Shown here: piece by piece, positions 7,273 to 11,064 of the stretch
Numbering within the stretch: position 1 is the first letter of the stretch
Layout: each line of letters starts with the position of its first letter
NCBI GenBank assembly: GCA_025357175.1
Contig: JANXPS010000189.1
Location: forward strand, 1-11,064
Origin: Deltaproteobacteria bacterium
Lineage (GTDB): Bacteria > Desulfobacterota > Deferrimicrobia > Deferrimicrobiales > Deferrimicrobiaceae
DNA: 11,064 bases
Direction: 5' to 3'
The notes under the pieces: model-generated
The model's input: only the letters and a program-made list of their open reading frames with translations
Databases searched by the model: none
Told to the model about the DNA's origin: nothing
Position numbers and translations under genes: made by a program

Positions 7273-8382
7273 CTATCGGTTGTCGCAAACGAGCGATTCT
7301 TTCACAAATTGCCCCAGATTTCCACGTCCAATTGCTTCGCGGATGCGCGCCATCCAGGTGGCGTAGTAATGAAGATTGTGCACCGTGAGCAGCACGGAGG
7401 AGAGCACCTCGTTCTGCAGGTACAGGTGGCGCAGGTAGGCGCGGGAGAAGGTGCGGCAGGTGTGGCAGTCGCACGCCGCGTCGAGGGGGGCCGGATCGTC
7501 GGCATATTGCGCCTGCTTGATCGTGACCATGCCGCCCGAAGTGAACAGCGTGCCGTTTCGGGCGTTGCGGGTCGGCATGACGCAGTCGAACATGTCTATG
7601 CCGCGCGAGACCGCGTGGAGAATGTCCTGCGGCGTCCCCACGCCCATCAGGTAGCGCGGCCTGGCCTCGGGCAGGAGCGGGGCCGTGACGGCGACCGTCT
7701 CCCACTGGAGATCTTTCCCCTCGCCGACGCTCACCCCGCCGATCGCGTAGCCCGGGAAATCGAGCTCGACCAGCTCGCCGGCGCTTCGGGCGCGCAGGTC
7801 TGGGTGCATCCCCCCCTGGACAATCGCGAAGATGCCGCCCTCTTCCCGCCGGGAGGCATCGCGGCAGCGCCTGGCCCAGTCGGTCGTGCGGCGGACCGCC
7901 TCCTCGACCTCCTTCCGCTCGGCCGGAAACGCCACGCACTCGTCGAACGCCATCCGGATGTCCGACCCCAGCGCCTCCTGGATCTCGATCGCCAGCTCGG
8001 GCGTCAGCGAGTGAAGCGATCCGTCGATGTGAGATCGGAAGGTGACCCCCTCTTCCTTCACCTTGCGCAGGGTCGCCAGAGAGAACACCTGGAAGCCGCC
8101 GCTGTCCGTCAGGATGCTGCGGTCCCATCCCATGAACCGGTGCAGCCCGCCGAGCCGCTTGATCCGCTCGTGGCCGGGGCGAAGATACAGGTGGTACGTA
8201 TTGGACAGGATGCAGCCGAATCCGCTCGCCTTGAGCTGTTCGGGCAGCATCGCCTTGACGGTCGCCGACGTCCCGACCGGCATGAAGGCCGGCGTCTCGA
8301 ACGAGCCGTGCTCGGTCGTGACCACTCCGGTTCGCGCGGCGGTTTCGGGGCAACTCCCGGTTATCCGAAAACCGATGGTCAA
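7273..8382 (-). CDS. tgt: Queuine / preQ1 tRNA-guanine transglycosylase
   Basis: A 369-residue enzyme that exchanges guanine 34 in GUN-anticodon tRNAs for the queuosine precursor preQ1. Its catalytic residues are in place: Asp93 in LTDSGGFQVFSL, the nucleophile Asp266 in GIDMFDCVMPTR, and Arg272 and Arg275 in the TRNARNG loop. The zinc site is formed by Cys304, Cys306, Cys309 and His335, with the same spacing from the nucleophile as in the Zymomonas enzyme. The start is TTG at 8382: GGAGGAG lies just upstream, and TTGA overlaps the photolyase stop. No ATG or GTG fits the family N-terminus. Directly upstream there is no queA, a frequent neighbour of tgt; the photolyase takes that position. Downstream is yajC-secD-secF, the common arrangement. 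Confidence 0.97.
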   Translation of the reverse strand: MTIGFRITGSCPETAARTGVVTTEHGSFETPAFMPVGTSATVKAMLPEQLKASGFGCILSNTYHLYLRPGHERIKRLGGLHRFMGWDRSILTDSGGFQVFSLATLRKVKEEGVTFRSHIDGSLHSLTPELAIEIQEALGSDIRMAFDECVAFPAERKEVEEAVRRTTDWARRCRDASRREEGGIFAIVQGGMHPDLRARSAGELVELDFPGYAIGGVSVGEGKDLQWETVAVTAPLLPEARPRYLMGVGTPQDILHAVSRGIDMFDCVMPTRNARNGTLFTSGGMVTIKQAQYADDPAPLDAACDCHTCRTFSRAYLRHLYLQNEVLSSVLLTVHNLHYYATWMARIREAIGRGNLGQFVKESLVCDNR

Positions 8383-9782
8383 ACGGCTCCTCCATCCTTG
8401 CTGTGATTTCCGGACAAGATACCACCGATCAGGCCGTCAACCTTCCGGACGTAGCCGTCGGCGTCGAACTTGCGCAGGAGGCCGGCGGCGTTCATGCAAC
8501 GGATCAGGCCGAAGACCGGCCGCTCGGCCCATGGGCGGTCGTGCTTGCCGAAGCACCAGGCCACGCCGGCGAACCCGTTCGGATCGCGCCCGTCGAGTCC
8601 GTACCGGTTGTTCAGGCAAAGGGCGGTGCGGAACGCCTCCTGCGGCGAGGCGGACCACTCGAGGATTTTCTTTCCCCAGTACATCCGCATGTAGCCGTGC
8701 ATCCCGCCGGTGCCCGCAATTTCCCGCTGCGCGGCGTTCCAGTAGGGATCGTGCGTTTCGGCCGCCTCGAACTGCGCCCGGGAATAGACGTATTCACGCG
8801 GATCGTTCGCGTGGCTCCCGAGCGTCGTGCGGCACCAGGCGGGCAATCCTTCGTAGCTATCGTACCGGTCGTTGCCGAGGACGTAGTTCATGGCCAGTTC
8901 GCGGCGGACGATCAGCTGTTCCAGGAACGGTTCCCGACCCGGGCTGTCGACCTCCTTGAGACGCAATGCGATGGTCAGCGGCGATATCTGGCCGAAATGC
9001 AGGTAGGGGGAAAGTCCCGAGGTCCCGTCGAGCGTCGGGTCGTTCCGGTCGCGGTCGTAGCGGTCGATCTTGCGGGTGGCGAACTCGTCGAGCAGCGTAA
9101 GCGCCGCCGCGGATCCGCCGCGGATCGAGGGAGCCGGACCGACGGTATGGTCGATGTGCGCATGAAGGGCTCGCATGACGGCATCCCGGTCCGCGAGATC
9201 GGGCAGGTCGAGCCCCGGATTCAACGAGTCTTTTTCGATCGGGACGGATTCGAGCGGGACGAGAAAGCGGTCGATCAGGCGGAGAATCCGGGGGCGCAGC
9301 ACGGCTGCGGAATAAGCCTCCTTTTCGCAAGCCGTCTCGACCGGCACGACGACGTTCGATTCGACCTGGACCAGAGGAACATCCAGCCTGCGCGCCGCTT
9401 CGGCCCGCCACCTCCTCTCGACCCGCAGGTAGCCGCAGTCGGTCACGACGAGGCAAGCGCGCTCGGCCGCGTCGATCACCGTTTCACCCGGGTCGCCCGC
9501 GAGAACGACCATCCGGATGCCGCGAAACGAAAGAGCCGCGCGCGTCTCCGCGATTCCTTCGACCATGAACGCGTAATGTCGGAGGTTGGCCTCCGGAAAA
9601 TGGGCGGTCACGCCGAAGAAGACGACGAGCGGCCTGCCGAGCTCGTTCGCCTGCGCCGCGGCGTATTCGAGCGCGTGGTTGTCTTCCGCCCGCTGCGACG
9701 CCTGCATCCAGTAGAGGACGAAGTCGCCTTCCCGGCGGACAGGCTTCCCGTTCAGGTGCTGGATGCGTTCCGGCTGGATCAT
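8379..9782 (-). CDS. Class II CPD photolyase (deoxyribodipyrimidine photo-lyase)
   Basis: A 467-residue flavoprotein that uses blue light to split cyclobutane pyrimidine dimers in DNA. It belongs to class II, the type otherwise known from plants and animals and from some bacteria and archaea. Class II marks include the N-terminal LNGKPVRREGDFVLYWMQASQR (10-31) opening the Rossmann domain, GLSPYLHFGQISP (256-268) and QLIVRRELAMNY (289-300). The signature run from YWNAAQREIAGTGGMHGYMR to MYWGKKILEW spans 347-376, and NNRYGLDGRDPNGFAGVAW at 391-409 lies in the FAD-binding part. The ATG at 9782 has GGAGGG seven bases upstream; a GTG five codons earlier is less likely. It is the first gene of the minus-strand cluster, and its stop overlaps the tgt start, so light repair and tRNA modification are co-translated. 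Confidence 0.95.
   Translation of the reverse strand: MIQPERIQHLNGKPVRREGDFVLYWMQASQRAEDNHALEYAAAQANELGRPLVVFFGVTAHFPEANLRHYAFMVEGIAETRAALSFRGIRMVVLAGDPGETVIDAAERACLVVTDCGYLRVERRWRAEAARRLDVPLVQVESNVVVPVETACEKEAYSAAVLRPRILRLIDRFLVPLESVPIEKDSLNPGLDLPDLADRDAVMRALHAHIDHTVGPAPSIRGGSAAALTLLDEFATRKIDRYDRDRNDPTLDGTSGLSPYLHFGQISPLTIALRLKEVDSPGREPFLEQLIVRRELAMNYVLGNDRYDSYEGLPAWCRTTLGSHANDPREYVYSRAQFEAAETHDPYWNAAQREIAGTGGMHGYMRMYWGKKILEWSASPQEAFRTALCLNNRYGLDGRDPNGFAGVAWCFGKHDRPWAERPVFGLIRCMNAAGLLRKFDADGYVRKVDGLIGGILSGNHSKDGGAV
8387..8393 (-). promoter_or_regulatory. Shine-Dalgarno deciding the TTG start of tgt
   Basis: Minus-strand GGAGGAG, with its GGAGG core six bases before the TTG at 8382. It lies in the last codons of the photolyase gene and supports coupled translation from a rare start codon. 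Confidence 0.8.
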
Positions 9783-9789
9783 CGCGCGG

Positions 9790-9795
9790 CCCTCC
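9790..9795 (-). promoter_or_regulatory. Shine-Dalgarno of the photolyase gene
   Basis: Minus-strand GGAGGG, seven bases before the ATG at 9782. It selects this ATG over the in-frame GTG at 9797, which lies upstream of the site. Confidence 0.8.
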
Positions 9796-9802
9796 ACGCC
9801 CG

Positions 9803-9808
9803 ATCATA
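9803..9808 (-). promoter_or_regulatory. Possible -10 element ahead of the photolyase operon
   Basis: Minus-strand TATGAT differs from the consensus TATAAT at one base. No good -35 box is seen 16-18 bases upstream, and the implied transcript would begin almost at the ribosome binding site. It is a weak candidate, noted because some promoter should lie between 9798 and the structured region. Confidence 0.25.
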
Positions 9809-9907
9809 ACGCATTGCAGGGGCTTTACTCTTGCTGAGACGGCCCTAGGCTCCCCGGCCAGTAGGAGTCCTGGGGCTCCACCTACGTAAGGCTGGGTCGG
9901 CCGATAG

Positions 9908-10168
9908 CTCTCCAGCTAGCGCCACGCGGGGGCTCCCTTCCCGGAGGACGTCTTGCTCATCCATCCATGGGTTCGCTGCGCCTCCATACCCCTCGCAGCG
10001 CCATCCCTGGCGCTTAAACCTGCTCGGGGCACAGGCCTCCGTCCAGGGACCCCCGCTTAGGCGTACGCCGGAGAGCGTGAGCCCTCCATTTACGACACTC
10101 CAAACCGCAGAGGCGAAGCGGGACGGGTAACGGCGACGACCCCCACTCGCGTGGCGCTAGCCGGGGAG
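9908..10168. repeat. Inverted repeat with 21-base arms about 219 bases apart
   Basis: The left arm (9908-9928) and the right arm (10148-10168) share a perfect 14-base inverted core, GCTAGCGCCACGCG on the plus strand at 9915-9928 and its complement at 10148-10161. The outer seven bases match except for two positions, one of which can form a G-U pair in RNA. I see no flanking direct repeats that would mark a transposon insertion, and the inner 219 bases encode no transposase. Confidence 0.75.
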
Positions 10169-10190
10169 CATTGGGCCGAGACGCAAAGCG

Positions 10191-10226
10191 AACCAGGGCG
10201 GGAGGTCGTCCCCCCGCCCCGTGGTT
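10191..10226 (-). terminator. GC-rich hairpin, probable transcription terminator of the minus-strand fragment
   Basis: GGGCGGGAGG at 10196-10205 pairs with CCCCCCGCCC at 10210-10219 (nine of ten pairs) around a TCGT loop. The flanking AACCA and TGGTT extend the stem across a two-base bulge. On the minus strand it begins 13 bases after the TAA at 10242-10240 and is followed by a stretch with only moderate U content, so it fits a terminator whose U-tract is weak. Confidence 0.6.
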
Positions 10227-10239
10227 TCCGGCGTTACGT

Positions 10240-10362
10240 TTACCGCTGCTGGAGCGTTTCGTACGCCTTGTACTTGATCGACTTCTGGGCCGCCCGGGCG
10301 GCGGGCGCGTTCATGTCCTTCATGGCGTCGAGACTCCGGCCGTATTCCCCGGCCTGCTCCAT
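10240..10362 (-). pseudogene. C-terminal fragment of an unrecognised protein, cut off at a breakpoint
   Basis: The last 41 or so residues of a minus-strand gene end in KYKAYETLQQR and TAA at 10240. The codons (GCC, CGG, AAG, CTC, ATC) have the same GC-rich third positions as the operon, and a strong hairpin follows the stop, both signs of a real gene end. The peptide is hydrophilic, probably helical, and has no motif I recognise. Going upstream, the frame stays open past 10363 but there becomes the complement of a beta-propeller gene on the other strand, so the true gene seems to be lost near 10355-10378. Nothing in its surroundings suggests a function. Confidence 0.45.
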
Positions 10363-10363
10363 T

Positions 10364-11064
10364 GATGCTGCGACGGCGGGCGACGGCGGAGTCTGGAAGA
10401 GCACCAGCGGCAATCCCTGGAACGGGACGGCCGGATGGACGCAGGAGTTCATCGATCAATCCAACAACGGGAAATTTGCGGCGAACCGCGTAGGAGCCAC
10501 CACCACGTTTCTGCTGACGCTCAATCAGGCCACCACCTGTAACACGCAACCCGTGAGTGGAATTCTGCTGAAGTCGACCGACGGAGCGGCGTGGACAGAG
10601 CTGACCGCGGCGCGCGGGTTCTGCGCCGGACAGTGTTTTTACAATCTGCCCGTGGGCATCGATCCGGTTACGGCCAACAATATTTATATTGGCGGGCAGG
10701 CGGGCAATCTGGTGGGAGCGTGCGGCAGCAGCATTATTGGCAAATCGAGCGATGGAGGAACTACTTTCGCCGCCAGCCAGAATTTTCTCCATGCGGATTC
10801 TCACGCGATCGCCATCCTCAACAGCACTCCCTCGATTCTTTATGCGGGCAATGACGGAGGCATCTTCAAATCCGCGGATGGCGGAGCCAACTGGGCCAGC
10901 CTGAATACGGCGGGCTTCAGCGCCACACAGTTCGAGAGCATGGCTGTCCATCCGACGGACGCGTTTTTCAGCATCGGCGGCACCCAGGACAACGGCAGTC
11001 CTATGATGACGGGCGCCTCGGCCTGGATTCGAGCGGATTTCGGTGACGGAGGTTTCGCCGCTAT
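10364..11064 (+). CDS. BNR/sortilin-type beta-propeller repeat protein, internal fragment
   Basis: An open plus-strand frame runs off the right edge; about 234 codons are visible. It carries repeated BNR-like units: GDGGVWKST (10382), KSTDGAAWTEL (10571), KSSDGGTTF (10742) and FKSADGGANW (10865). Linkers such as SILYAGNDGG and SMAVHPTDAFFSIGGTQDNG are typical of secreted or cell-surface seven- to ten-bladed propellers of the glycosidase-like/VPS10 type. Cysteines in TTCNT, FCAGQC and GACGS suggest an extracytoplasmic protein. No signal peptide or natural start is visible. ATG codons in frame at 10313 and 10322 lie in sequence that belongs to the opposite-strand fragment, so the 5' end appears missing. 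Codons such as AAT, ATT and TAT are commoner than in the operon, suggesting a different source genome or acquired DNA. The substrate or partner cannot be told. Confidence 0.75.

Larger units (their letters stand above)
9798..10190. other. Intergenic region rich in RNA structure, possible non-coding RNA of unknown family
   Basis: No reading frame here has coding character. The stretch holds many self-complementary segments: the long 21-base arms at 9908-9928 and 10148-10168; CGCTGCG at 9974 pairing with CGCAGCG at 9994; GCGCCA/TGGCGC at 9998-10013 with a TCCC loop; the palindrome GGCGTACGCC at 10060-10069; and GGAGAGC-GTGA-GCCCTCC at 10070-10087. The inner end of the long helix can extend by GGGG (9929) with CCCC (10141) across a three-base bulge, and outside it GGCCG can pair with CGGCC. 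I looked for tmRNA, RNase P, SRP, 6S and common riboswitch core sequences and found none. The strand is undecided, and an inverted-repeat element is the alternative to an RNA gene. Confidence 0.4.

Noticed and set aside
6345..8406. Plus-strand open frames opposite secD, yajC and tgt
   Set aside because: They are antisense shadows with biased composition and no motifs, whereas the minus-strand genes are unmistakable.
8403..9809. Plus-strand open frame of 468 codons opposite the photolyase
   Set aside because: It mirrors the photolyase gene; high GC removes stop codons on the opposite strand. It shows no domain, and the minus frame has full class II photolyase motifs.
9814..9858. TPP-riboswitch-like CTGAGA on the plus strand near 9834
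   Set aside because: The rest of the thiamine box is absent, especially the second conserved arm, and no thiamine gene lies downstream on that strand.
9908..10168. Retron msr-msd RNA with the long arms as a1/a2
   Set aside because: Inverted arms enclosing hairpins are suggestive, but there is no reverse transcriptase gene in the window, and I cannot point to a priming guanosine or an msd-type long hairpin.
9908..10168. Small transposable element (MITE) with terminal inverted repeats
   Set aside because: No target-site duplication is visible next to the arms and no second copy exists in the window. It is kept only as an alternative to an RNA.
9840..10190. tmRNA, RNase P RNA, SRP RNA or 6S RNA as identity of the structured region
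   Set aside because: I did not find the tRNA-like ends and tag of tmRNA, the GAGGAAAGTCC core of RNase P, the GGAAGGAAGCAGC-type SRP loop, or the long open-bubble rod of 6S RNA.
10157..10951. Minus-strand open frame of 264 codons over the right end
   Set aside because: It is the complement of the plus-strand beta-propeller frame. The protein is Arg/Gly-rich without family motifs, while the plus frame shows repeated BNR units.
1..11064. CRISPR array, tRNA genes, prophage or defence genes
   Set aside because: I saw no regularly spaced direct repeats, no tRNA cloverleaf with a recognisable T-arm, and no integrase, restriction or toxin-antitoxin gene.

Overview
The window is a GC-rich bacterial chromosome segment. 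Positions 1 to about 9,790 are packed with eleven genes, all on the minus strand. The gene order tgt-yajC-secD-secF-recJ, separate SecD and SecF, a pyruvoyl-type arginine decarboxylase and a class II CPD photolyase suggest a Gram-negative bacterium, possibly Desulfobacterota (the former Deltaproteobacteria) or a neighbouring lineage. That placement is an inference from gene order and content, because no rRNA is present.

In transcription order (right to left) the cluster is: class II photolyase (9782-8379), tgt (8382-7273), yajC (7247-6912), secD (6884-5286), secF (5260-4346), recJ (4342-2603), a DUF2062 membrane protein (2606-2130), speB agmatinase (2133-1243), pyruvoyl-dependent arginine decarboxylase (1211-672), rimI (about 604-149) and the first part of a pyrK-like gene that runs off the left edge. 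Gaps are 3 to 67 bases. Three junctions are four-base stop/start overlaps (TTGA, ATGA, GTGA), so the block is probably one long operon or a series of coupled transcripts. It combines DNA repair (photolyase, RecJ), tRNA queuosine modification (Tgt), protein export (YajC-SecD-SecF), a complete two-step arginine to agmatine to putrescine route, ribosomal protein acetylation (RimI) and the start of pyrimidine synthesis (PyrK).

Positions 9798-10239 hold no convincing gene. The stretch is rich in potential RNA structure. Two 21-base arms 219 bases apart can pair almost completely and enclose several smaller hairpins, two of which exclude each other. I could not match it to tmRNA, RNase P RNA, SRP RNA, 6S RNA or a riboswitch. 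A strong GC hairpin at 10191-10226 sits just beyond a minus-strand stop codon and looks like a terminator.

From about 10240 to the right end the sequence changes character. A minus-strand C-terminal coding fragment (about 40 residues, stop at 10240) meets, near 10355-10378, a plus-strand BNR-type beta-propeller gene that runs off the right edge and has more A/T-ending codons. Both genes lack their 5' ends at the same place. This is what a rearrangement breakpoint or an assembly chimera looks like, so the last 700 bases should not be assumed to belong to the same genome.
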